Shown here in pieces: positions 47,201 through 53,700 of a DNA stretch of 64,000 nt; positions within the stretch are counted from its first letter, which is position 1, and every line of letters starts with the position of its first letter. Made by a program: the position numbers and the translations under genes. This DNA comes from Argyresthia goedartella (Eukaryota; Arthropoda; Insecta; Lepidoptera; Argyresthiidae), in NCBI GenBank assembly GCA_949825045.1, contig OX463810.1, forward strand, positions 31,568,201 through 31,632,200, in the 5' to 3' direction. The notes beneath the pieces were generated by a model. That model saw nothing but the letters and a program-made list of their open reading frames with translations. It was not told the origin of the DNA and did no database searches.

Positions 47201-48259
47201 CTCACGCGAGCTATCACAGCGCTCAATCTTATGTCGGAGCGAATAGATATTTTCGGGGTTACATGTCTGAATTCGCAAGAACAGCAATATTTGTGTTTAG
47301 CTACATGGAGGATAAGTTAAAATAAAAAAAAGGTACTTTAAGGATAAAATATTTAGTGATATTTCGATATATTTTTAAATTTTTAGTGTGTTATTCTGTT
47401 TCTGATTACTTATCTGCCGTATTAGGTTCTTGCCTGTAATGGTAGGTATTTGTGGAAAAATAAATAAATAAAATAACTATGTTTAAAATTATTCAAGTTA
47501 TCCATTTGAAATAAATATACTACAAAAGCAATAAATTACACAAAATATTATGTAAAATTAATAATATCCTAGCCTAACGAGGTATAGATTTAATCTTCTT
47601 ATGATATGAAGTTGAAACTTTGTAGGCAGGTTGTTTGGAGATGCCAGAGTCAGTTAACAAAGATATTGTATAATGTTGATGCAGGCTTCTCGTGGGAGTC
47701 TCTCTCCGCGTGCCACTCGTGGCTGGCGCCCTTCGTGCTCGCCGTGCGCGCGACCGGCGCCGTGGCTGCCGTGCGCGGCGGTGACGGCGAGTTCGTGCTG
47801 GTCGGCGCCGGACTGGGCGCGATGTGTCCCGACCTCAACCAGGACGAGAGCCATCGCATCCAGTCGCACAATGTCAGCTTGGATATGTTTGTGAGTACCG
47901 CATTGCCAACACCGCCGTTTATGTGCCCTGTACATTTCAGGTAACGTCAAATTGTTCATGCCACCATTGAGTCATCATCTAGAGATCATCTTTAGACGAG
48001 CCGATGTAAAGAAATACTGTATAGATTATCGGCATGGAGTCGACCACGAGAGCCAGATGTAACGCATGTCCCCTCTCCGCAGGACGTCGCGTGCCAGCAG
48101 CTGCTGCAGCGCGGCGCGGCGCCCGGACCTGCGCCTGCGCACGCACTGCCGCCCACGCCGCCCGCCTCCGACCAGAAGAGCCCCGTGCCGCGCGCCACCG
48201 GCACGCCCGGCGCCCACTGCCGGCTGCAGGAGCTGCGGCTGCATGTGCACCAAGAGTAG
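26226..48259 (+). CDS. CycE: G1/S-specific cyclin E, complete gene
   Basis: Eight exons (26226-26239, 26327-26393, 26474-26763, 27001-27202, 38025-38136, 40537-40971, 47685-47890, 48083-48259) join without a stop in 1503 nt, 500 residues. Cyclin E binds and activates Cdk2 to drive S-phase entry. The N-terminus has basic NLS-like clusters (LKRKRN, SPKRKC). The cyclin box starts [12 protein letters not shown] and includes [16 protein letters not shown] (MRAIL docking patch at residues 181-185), [20 protein letters not shown] and [17 protein letters not shown]. The C-terminal box ends SLDMF. Residues 467-471, TPPAS, match the Fbw7/Archipelago phosphodegron. Introns 4 (10.8 kb) and 6 (6.7 kb) are swollen by transposons. 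Untranslated 5' exons or a second promoter isoform, as in Drosophila, are possible. Confidence 0.95.
26327..26393 (+). CDS. CycE: CycE coding exon 2
   Basis: TTTCAG acceptor and GTATGT donor. It encodes [20 protein letters not shown] with a basic cluster LKRKRN, probably a nuclear localisation signal. Confidence 0.8.
26474..26763 (+). CDS. CycE: CycE coding exon 3 (acidic N-terminal region)
   Basis: It encodes a low-complexity acidic stretch ([15 protein letters not shown]) followed by Ser-Pro sites ([22 protein letters not shown]), typical of the poorly conserved, phosphorylated cyclin E N-terminus. TTGTAG acceptor; GTAACT donor in phase 2. Confidence 0.9.
27001..27202 (+). CDS. CycE: CycE coding exon 4 (start of cyclin box)
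   Basis: It encodes [20 protein letters not shown], then [25 protein letters not shown] and MRAILLDWL are diagnostic of E-type cyclins. It ends in phase 0 at GTAATG. Confidence 0.95.
27203..28689. other. CycE intron 4, first part, nothing recognised
   Basis: AT-rich intronic sequence with no element or exon that I could name. A short tract at 28255-28320 resembles conserved promoter-like sequence but has no firm motif. Confidence 0.35.
28690..28930 (-). mobile_element. Mariner transposase C-terminal remnant
   Basis: The minus strand reads [20 protein letters not shown] and, one frame over, [12 protein letters not shown] and similar. This follows the mariner pattern 'SPDLAPSDYhLF ... FF.GIEKL..R..KCI...G'. 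The catalytic Asp of 'PSDY' is kept (SRDY), but frameshifts disable it. Confidence 0.65.
29016..29496. repeat. 62-bp minisatellite, seven copies
   Basis: Units start at 29061 and recur every 62 bp to 29433, nearly identical (ttgtccgtgcgactgtcc ... gaggtatcaag). The array grew inside the lepidopteran 'agggttccgtacctt ... gttgtccgt' repeat visible at 29009-29075. Because 62 is not a multiple of three, three frames stay open across it and read the same [13 protein letters not shown] peptides; these are not genes. Confidence 0.9.
29497..30809. other. CycE intron 4, middle part, nothing recognised
   Basis: AT-rich, including poly-T/A patches and 'taggtaggta' runs near 30110 and 30300. No convincing exon, element or structure was identified. 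Confidence 0.3.
30810..31115 (+). repeat. Lepidopteran interspersed repeat (ggttccgt ... cacttggccg)
   Basis: It runs from 'aggttccgttcccgaaggg' through 'gtctgtctgtctgcccgtctg', 'atgaaccgtgaaagttagac' and 'ggtacggaacccttcg' to 'gactcgcacttggccg'. This layout is widespread in lepidopteran genomes. Related pieces are at 23690-23890, 29009-29060 and 42237-42265. Confidence 0.75.
31116..31967. other. CycE intron 4, nothing recognised
   Basis: Contains a lone lepidopteran 'gctagcgccatctaccag' fragment near 31390. No coding or structural signal was found. Confidence 0.3.
31968..33250 (-). mobile_element. Non-LTR retrotransposon, 5'-truncated, same clade as 5916-11175
   Basis: The minus strand reads [52 protein letters not shown] and [12 protein letters not shown], then after a frameshift [13 protein letters not shown] and [18 protein letters not shown]. 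It keeps the RT FADD motif and the C-terminus. The 3' UTR to about 31968 is repeated as a solo piece at 55190-55275. Broken near 32660. Confidence 0.85.
33251..33849. repeat. Unassigned intron segment with a short tandem duplication
   Basis: At 33655-33745 about 50 bp ('ggtacgccgt', 'acactgtcactggtact', 'gggtgaatccgc') occurs twice in tandem, with an extra 'tggtac' in the first copy. The rest is unremarkable. Confidence 0.5.
33850..35400 (-). mobile_element. PHD-ORF1 non-LTR retrotransposon, 5' fragment
   Basis: Reading down the minus strand: [20 protein letters not shown] with a CxxC...C PHD-like finger (35370 downward), a coiled coil [19 protein letters not shown] (34958-34614), the ORF1 end [13 protein letters not shown] (34300-34240), and the EN piece [20 protein letters not shown] (34030-33900). 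Order and motifs match the element at 43250-47471. In-frame stops and frameshifts abound. Confidence 0.8.
35401..36379. other. CycE intron 4, nothing recognised
   Basis: AT-rich sequence without identifiable exons or element boundaries; a CG-rich patch begins near 36255. Confidence 0.3.
36380..36491. mobile_element. TTAA-type MITE end, copy 2
   Basis: The block ending AACTAAGGGGTTAA at 36491 is nearly the exact reverse complement of the MITE end starting at 62101. It includes the palindrome GGCGTTAGCTAACGCC. Interior similarity ('gaaccctatg', 'aaaatttaaaacct') extends back to about 36380; the other terminus is missing. Confidence 0.6.
36510..36890. repeat. Inverted second copy of the Mutator-gene leader
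   Basis: Reverse-complement match to 16510-16950. No transposase coding sequence follows. Its plus strand holds a 70-codon open frame whose counterpart at 16.7 kb has stops. Confidence 0.6.
37150..37395 (-). repeat. tRNA-derived SINE, family A
   Basis: On the minus strand it starts with tRNA-like promoter sequence: a diverged A-box region (GTGGTCTAATG) and a B box GGTTCGAGCCC. The body reads 'aaacatcgtgaggaaac' and 'ctccatagt'. It matches 40115-40395 along its length. Confidence 0.7.
37535..37745 (+). mobile_element. Non-LTR RT fragment
   Basis: It encodes [19 protein letters not shown] and, after frameshifts, [19 protein letters not shown]. Same clade as the copies at 31968-33250 and 59685-60285, but on the opposite strand. 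Confidence 0.75.
38025..38136 (+). CDS. CycE: CycE coding exon 5 (cyclin box)
   Basis: It encodes [20 protein letters not shown] and [18 protein letters not shown]. The acceptor is preceded by a 12-nt run of C (38003-38014). A MITE starts only 110 bp after the donor. Confidence 0.95.
38246..38735. mobile_element. 490-bp MITE with intact terminal inverted repeats
   Basis: Ends TGTCGCAGTTAGTTGGTT and its inverted partner AACCAACCAACTGCGACA; the inverted repeats run about 55 bp. Flanks show GGTA on both sides (38242-38245 and 38736-38739), a likely 4-bp target-site duplication. It lies in CycE intron 5, about 110 bp from exon 5. A partial relative is at 4511-4887. Noncoding. Confidence 0.8.
39308..39451. 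mobile_element. Short MITE, 17-bp inverted repeats
   Basis: TGCCCACTGAACAGACA at 39308-39324 is perfectly inverted at 39435-39451, enclosing a 110-bp core. Confidence 0.6.
39500..40110. repeat. AT-rich intron 5 segment with a tandem duplication and microsatellite
   Basis: A 25-bp unit (ccatgctctttttaaattcac) occurs twice at 39697-39742, and a tatc/tctat microsatellite lies at 39845-39875. Nothing else was recognised. Confidence 0.5.
40115..40395 (-). repeat. tRNA-derived SINE, family A, with an inverted duplication
   Basis: Same family as 37150-37395. The B-box area contains a perfect inverted repeat, 40302-40322 against 40325-40345 with a 2-nt centre, not present in the other copy. Confidence 0.7.
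40537..40971 (+). CDS. CycE: CycE coding exon 6 (cyclin box, N- to C-terminal fold)
   Basis: It encodes [40 protein letters not shown] and [20 protein letters not shown], bridging both cyclin folds. The donor GTGAGA is followed almost immediately by a SINE. Confidence 0.97.
40990..41130 (-). repeat. tRNA-derived SINE, family B
   Basis: It reads 'ggccccacactaagataccctg' at the 3' side and, reversed, a diverged B box around 41070 and an A-box-like 'TTGCCTACC' area. It matches 43020-43240 and begins about 20 bp after the CycE exon 6 donor. Confidence 0.65.
41230..42000 (+). mobile_element. RTE-like non-LTR fragment
   Basis: It encodes [20 protein letters not shown] (RT FADD motif), [38 protein letters not shown] and [13 protein letters not shown], then [16 protein letters not shown] near the C-terminus. 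Stops near 41370 and frameshifts near 41580 disable it. Confidence 0.85.
42240..42830 (-). mobile_element. RTE-like non-LTR fragment, opposite strand
   Basis: The minus strand reads [35 protein letters not shown] and [17 protein letters not shown], ending [16 protein letters not shown] and [14 protein letters not shown]. It faces the RTE copy at 41230-42000 tail to tail. A solitary 'caagtgcgagtcggac' repeat end abuts it at 42237. Confidence 0.85.
43020..43240 (-). repeat. tRNA-derived SINE, family B
   Basis: The minus strand has a good RNA polymerase III promoter: A box TGGCCGAGTCGG at 43228-43217 and B box GGTTCGAGTCC at 43184-43174, inside a tRNA-like head. The tail reads 'agggcatcctagtttgggg'. 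Confidence 0.75.
43320..44430 (+). pseudogene. Retrotransposon ORF1 with N-terminal PHD finger
   Basis: The N-terminus has a C4HC3 PHD-type finger: [29 protein letters not shown] and [11 protein letters not shown] coiled coil follows ([20 protein letters not shown]). Near 44190 the frame shifts from one reading to the next and continues [18 protein letters not shown] to [11 protein letters not shown], the RNA-binding-like ORF1 end. The PHD finger is a feature of several insect non-LTR ORF1 proteins. Confidence 0.8.
44431..47320 (+). pseudogene. Retrotransposon ORF2, EN and RT, interrupted
   Basis: [28 protein letters not shown] and [62 protein letters not shown] and [15 protein letters not shown]. 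In-frame stops sit at 45019-45021 (TGA) and 45706-45708 (TAA), and the frame shifts between 45970 and 45990. All catalytic motifs are otherwise intact, so inactivation is recent. The C-terminus is rich in Arg/Pro/Leu ([15 protein letters not shown]). Confidence 0.85.
47685..47890 (+). CDS. CycE: CycE coding exon 7
   Basis: It encodes [20 protein letters not shown] and [15 protein letters not shown], the end of the C-terminal cyclin fold; HxIQ.H..SLDML is conserved in cyclin E. About two-thirds GC, against an AT-rich background. GCAG acceptor, GTGAGT donor, phase 0. Confidence 0.95.
48083..48259 (+). CDS. CycE: CycE coding exon 8 (degron and stop)
   Basis: It begins [11 protein letters not shown] and carries [13 protein letters not shown], a Cdc4-type phosphodegron like vertebrate LLTPPQSG. 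It ends LHVHQE at TAG 48257-48259. Very GC- and proline/alanine-rich. Confidence 0.9.
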   Translation, partial: DVACQQLLQRGAAPGPAPAHALPPTPPASDQKSPVPRATGTPGAHCRLQELRLHVHQE

Positions 48260-50746
48260 CTGGCATATGGACATGGTGGCCAGCTCACATGATAGAGCTT
48301 CCTGTGTATCGAGTGTACGGTTACCGCGAGACGTTAAACTGTGCTATCGACAGGCAGCGAGAACTACTTTTGGATTTAGTCAGTAGAGAATTGAAAAAGT
48401 GTGGACAGACCAGGCGGTCGAGCCGATAGAGAAGTGATCTTGTATGGCAGACGTTCCCCTGGCGATGACCTCACACGAGTTGAGTTAGGGATCGGTTCTG
48501 GAAACGTTACTCTTAAATCAAAGATGATAATTGGTCAGCTCTGGATTCTACAAAACGCTCTATCGACACAAAATTAAATACAAATATGTTTCCCGAAAGC
48601 TAATCTGTTAAGTTTTCTGTGTTTCACACTAACATCACTAATTTCGATTGTGCATGGAAAAACTCACCCTCACTCTCGGGAGAAATCCAACATATTTGAT
48701 ATCTATATTTATATAATCGTTATCATTTCGCTTTACAATCGCGTCCGAATCCAGACTGACCGCAAATGTTCCTAAGTTCGGATATGACGGACTACGACGT
48801 CATAATATGTAAGTTTTCGTTCCACAACCCATCTCTGCAAACATGTTTTGCCACACAGCTACACAGCCGCGATGTTCCACAGTTCCCTCCACACTATTGA
48901 CTGTATGTACTACGTGCTAAACCTGGGTACTATATACAAAGATATATAGTGGCTGTTGCAAATTATTATAATACACAAAAACTAGAAGAAAAAAAATAAA
49001 AAACTGACTTGTTTTGTTTTAGGATATAAATCTCATATTCATAGCTATCCCATATAACTGCCAACCTAATGTTTTACTTATGAAAATCGACATTCCACTA
49101 TCAGCTTTTCAAAGCTTGTAAGAAGACATGAAGGGCAAGTGATGTACGAGTGATATGCAACATTACTTCACCGTACAACATCTTCCACTTTGATAGATAA
49201 CTCTATGTCATAAGTCCTTTTTATTCACTTTTAGTCGGTTTTCTTTTTATTATTAACCTGTGTAAATATGTGTTAAATGCATTGAACTCGCACAATCATT
49301 TTCAATCGATGATGTATTTATTGTATTTTTTTTATATTTTTGGTATATCGAGATGGTTTCGCGAACTCGCATTCCCGTTTTTATCTCGGACATTTTCGAT
49401 GCATTTTACATATTACAATATTACCGTTTTGACATATCATTGATCATTATTCTAACTAGAATGCGCGATGATTTGTAAACTGATGTGCATGTCAGTTAAT
49501 TTGGAATGTTTAACTTGCACCGTTCCCAAATAATTGTCCGATTAAGTAGACAGCCCACTACTTACTACAAATGTGTAAATAAACACTTAGAATTGATTTA
49601 GATGTAAATAAAAGTATAATAATTTATTTTCCCTTGTGTGATTGGCCACGAGATGGCAACGCGACTGAAGAGAAGTCAAAAGTCTGCTTTTGTAATTTAA
49701 TGAACAATCTTTAAAACTATACATACTAACTCTGATATTTTTACTTACTAACATTAATTAGAACATTTTAGTATCAATTTATTAACCAAAGACTGCCTTT
49801 CTACTGATTGATATATGGTCTAGAAATGTTAGATGAAACGTTGAAGCTGAAGATCTAATAAGTGTTGTACATGAAAATGCAATATCAAACTTAGCGGTCT
49901 GATCTTTGGATAACGCATTCTCATTTCCAAATAACGATCAGTATTCCTGTATGGGAATCAGCGATCCAATCTCTGTTATTGCTGCTTGTATAGACATTGT
50001 CTTGTGTAAATCACATCGTTCTATAGCTACTTTTCCATCAAATCTAAGCCTGAATACTATATTGAAATCTATAAGAAAAGAATGTAATTGAACATTAAAG
50101 AAGTAATTTGATCGTTTTTGTACTCGACTGTTGTCGAAGCGCCTCGAAGTGCCGGGTATAATATAATATTATATACGAATGTTGTTCTTAGATAATTCAT
50201 TAGACGTAAGTTAAACGAATACGCTTATACGTAAAGGTGGGTGTCACCGAATAAATAAGACTTGGATACATTTGTTACATTTATATTAATAATTCTTACT
50301 GCATTCTTAGCAGTAAATGTGTGTGCTTTTAGGATAAGTTATTATTATATCAAATTATTTGAAAATAATATAAAAAAAACTTATGTTAGTAGAATATTTT
50401 CTTTAAATGGTATTGTGAATTTGAGGTGTATGTGATCTCAGTGCAGTTCAACGAGAAGCCATAATGCAATGTGTTGTAAACTGATATTTCGTCATTTGTA
50501 CTAAGCCAATAAGTATGCATTTTCTATGTACACATTGAGTGTCGCGGACCTAGTATTACTTACAATAAATAAACCGTTGAACATTTCAAAACTGCTTTAA
50601 ATTAATTTTTCGGAAACAGAAATAAAATAAAACTTGTATAAAAAAATGTAATCAAATGTAAAACTAATTAAAATCAAAGTAACAAAGTTGTAATCTCGAT
50701 CATATTCATTATGAATCGTGACGATTAATTCTCAGCATTCTTAAAG
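48260..50746. other. Cyclin E / SMC6 convergent intergenic region with 3' UTRs
   Basis: It follows the CycE stop and precedes (on the minus strand, follows) the SMC6 stop. Plus-strand AATAAA-type signals occur near 49580, 49605 and 50570, so the CycE 3' UTR may be 1.3-2.3 kb. No open frame or element was recognised. Confidence 0.5.
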
Positions 50747-50768
50747 TTAACTCCGTGGATCAGCCATC
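50747..50768 (-). CDS. SMC6: SMC6 last coding exon (22 nt)
   Basis: TTTTCCAG acceptor, then G|ATG GCT GAT CCA CGG AGT TAA. The leading G completes the Arg codon split by the previous exon, giving HRMADPRS-stop. This matches the vertebrate 'RMSDPERG' end and supports such a short exon. Confidence 0.75.
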
Positions 50769-53700
50769 CTGGAAAAGAAACGAGTTATTAAACAATGTAT
50801 GACATCCAAATACTATACTAGTTGTATATTAATACTAGTTGCCCGCGGGAAGTCGACAGGGACGATTATTCCATCCCCAGTTAAACAGTCGGATAACCTT
50901 ATTTGACATTTCACACGTACAAATTCTGTCAGATTCCTCAAATAAACAGGCAGATAAACGTTATCTGCAGATGGAGAAATCGCCCGTTAAAAAACTTTAT
51001 TTTAATCTGATAACCTCAGCATCTACGAATCCCCCTGCGCCTCCTCCTACCCTTACATTGTGACATATGGCGGCAGTATCTTTCGTTTGCGTTGACTCAA
51101 GTTTGTTTTTTTTCACAGACTAAGAGACCACGACTTAGTAATCGATATTAATTGCGGCTTGATACCCTCCACCCACGCGTTCCTGAGATGTGCCGGGCGG
51201 ATCTGCCGGTAAAACTGTACAAGTATGGCATGAAACGGGCACGGATATGCCTCGGGTGCATTCGTGGGTCTTGGCAGAGGGGCAGACAGAACTTGTGCTG
51301 TAAGAGCATGCTTCGTGCCGTATTTCATGATTCTAGGCCAACGGGAAGTACCCTATAGGTTTTGAATCCTTTGTCAAGCAATTTCGGCAAAATTCTGACA
51401 TGGCGGTATCTTTTGATTGCGTTGACCTATGTTTGATTTTTTACAATTTTAACAAACCACAGACTTGAGTAATCGATATTAATTTGATATCTTTACGCGT
51501 TCCTGATGAATAGTGCCACGACAGACAGACAGACTACGAAGTAATCCTTTACGCGTTCCTGATGAATAGTGCCACGACAGACAGACAGACTACGAAGTAA
51601 TCCTTTACGCGTTCCTGATGAATGGTGCCACGACAGACAGACAGACTACGAAGTAATCCTTTACGCGTTCCTGATGAATGGTGCCACGACAGACAGACAG
51701 ACTACGAAGTAATCCTTTACGCGTTCCTGATGAATAGTGCCACGACAGACAGACAGACTACGAAGTAATCCTTTACGCGTTCCTGATGAATGGTGCCACG
51801 ACAGACAGACAGACTACGAAGTAATCCTTTACGCGTTCCTGATGAATAGTGCCACGACAGACAGACAGACTACGAAGTAATCCTTTACGCGTTCCTGATG
51901 AATGGTGCCACGACAGACAGACAGACTACGAAGTAATCCTTTACGCGTTCCTGATGAATAGTGCCACGACAGACAGACAGACTACGAAGTAATCCTTTAC
52001 GCGTTCCTGATGAATGGTGCCACGACAGACAGACAGACTACGAAGTAATCCTTTACGCGTTCCTGATGAATAGTGCCACGACAGACAGACAGACTACGAA
52101 GTAATCCTTTACGCGTTCCTGATGAATAGCGCCACGACAGACAGACAGACTACGAAGTAATCCTTTACGCGTTCCTGATGAATGGTGCCACGACAGACAG
52201 ACAGACTACGAAGTAATCCTTTACGCGTTCCTGATGAATAGTGCCACGACAGACAGACAGACTACGAAGTAATCCTTTACGCGTTCCTGATGAATGGTGC
52301 CACGACAGACAGACAGACTACGAAGTAATCCTTTACGCGTTCCTGATGAATAGTGCCACGACAGACAGACAGACTACGAAGTAATCCTTTACGCGTTCCT
52401 GATGAATGGTGCCACGACAGACAGACAGACTACGAAGTAATCCTTAAAGGGTTCCCTTTTTTCCTTTTAATGTTCGTAAACCCAAAAAAGTAGTATTTCG
52501 TGTGGCCGTCGCGGCGTACATGACCCGAACTGCATACATTATCGCTACTGCATACATATGCGTGTACTGCATACATTAACTCACATTCGCATATCGCATA
52601 TGCGAATGCGAGTATTCGAGGTATCCCTAGTTCATACAGTCGTCAAGTCAGATCAGTGTCCGCGTTTTATTAAATAGACCTCATATAGCGAAAGAATCAC
52701 CTTGGATTCCAGTGTGACATGTGCCTCAGTAAGCTACTGAGTACATAGACCGCTCAATCCTCTCGCTTATCGCTAATCGAGAGGATAACCTCACGGTATT
52801 GAGTCACCTGTGTATCTTGATGTGCGGTCCGGCGCTGACGGCGGAGGCGTCCTGCGGCGTGAGGAACACGAACTGCCGACTCTTGTTCTTCAGCGCGTGG
52901 TCTATCAGCAACTCCATCACTATCTTGCGGTTCACGTTGTCCTGCGGGGAAGGCATGCCTCACGTGTAGTCAGCCGACGAACAAGCTGAGTAGGCTAAAT
53001 CAGTATTGAACCTAGCCAAAATCATACACGGTACTAGCGCCACTAGCACTACGTAACTGCGGTTTGCAAACTGTAACTCAGATCTTGTCGTTAGAGCGCT
53101 CTATGCTAGGTGCTAGTGCTACGCCTTATTTAAAATTCATGGGTTGTTAGTGCGCGTGGTCACCATGAAGACATTAAACCCAGAGCGCCATGATGAAGGC
53201 GACGGTGGAGTAGGACCGCTCGCCGCCCGACAGCGAGCTGGTGGAGCTGGTAACTCACTCACCATGAACACATCAAACTCGTCCATCACGTAGAAGGGAA
53301 GCTCCACGCACTCCCACAGCGCCATGATGAAGGCGACGGTGGAGTAGGACCGCTCGCCGCCCGACAGCGAGCTGGTGGAGCTGGTAACTCACTCACCATG
53401 AACACATCAAACTCGTCCATCACGTAGAAGGGAAGCTCCACGCACTCCCACAGCGCCATGATGAAGGCGACGGTGGAGTAGGACCGCTCGCCGCCCGACA
53501 GCGAGCTGGTGGAGCTGGTAACTCACTCACCATGAACACATCAAACTCGTCCATCACGTAGAAGGGAAGCTCCACGCACTCCCACAGCGCCATGATGAAG
53601 GCGACGGTGGAGTAGGACCGCTCACCGCCCGACAGCGAGCTGGTGGAGCTGGTAACTCACTCACCATGAACACATCAAACTCGTCCATCACGTAGAAGGG

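Larger units (their letters stand above)
43250..47471 (+). mobile_element. Near full-length PHD-ORF1 non-LTR retrotransposon (CR1/Jockey-like)
   Basis: It contains ORF1 (43320 onward), ORF2 (about 44430-47320) and a 3' UTR ending in AATA repeats at 47455-47471. It sits sense-oriented in CycE intron 6, ending about 210 bp before exon 7. It has two in-frame stops and two frameshifts. A degraded relative is at 33850-35400. Confidence 0.85.

Noticed and set aside
47979..48288. Minus-strand GC-rich frames opposite the last cyclin E exon
   Set aside because: They are antisense shadows of GC-rich coding; the plus-strand cyclin E exon explains the open frames.
51495..52446. Possible CRISPR-like repeat array
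   Set aside because: Units are contiguous 56-bp tandem repeats with no variable spacers, in an insect intron.
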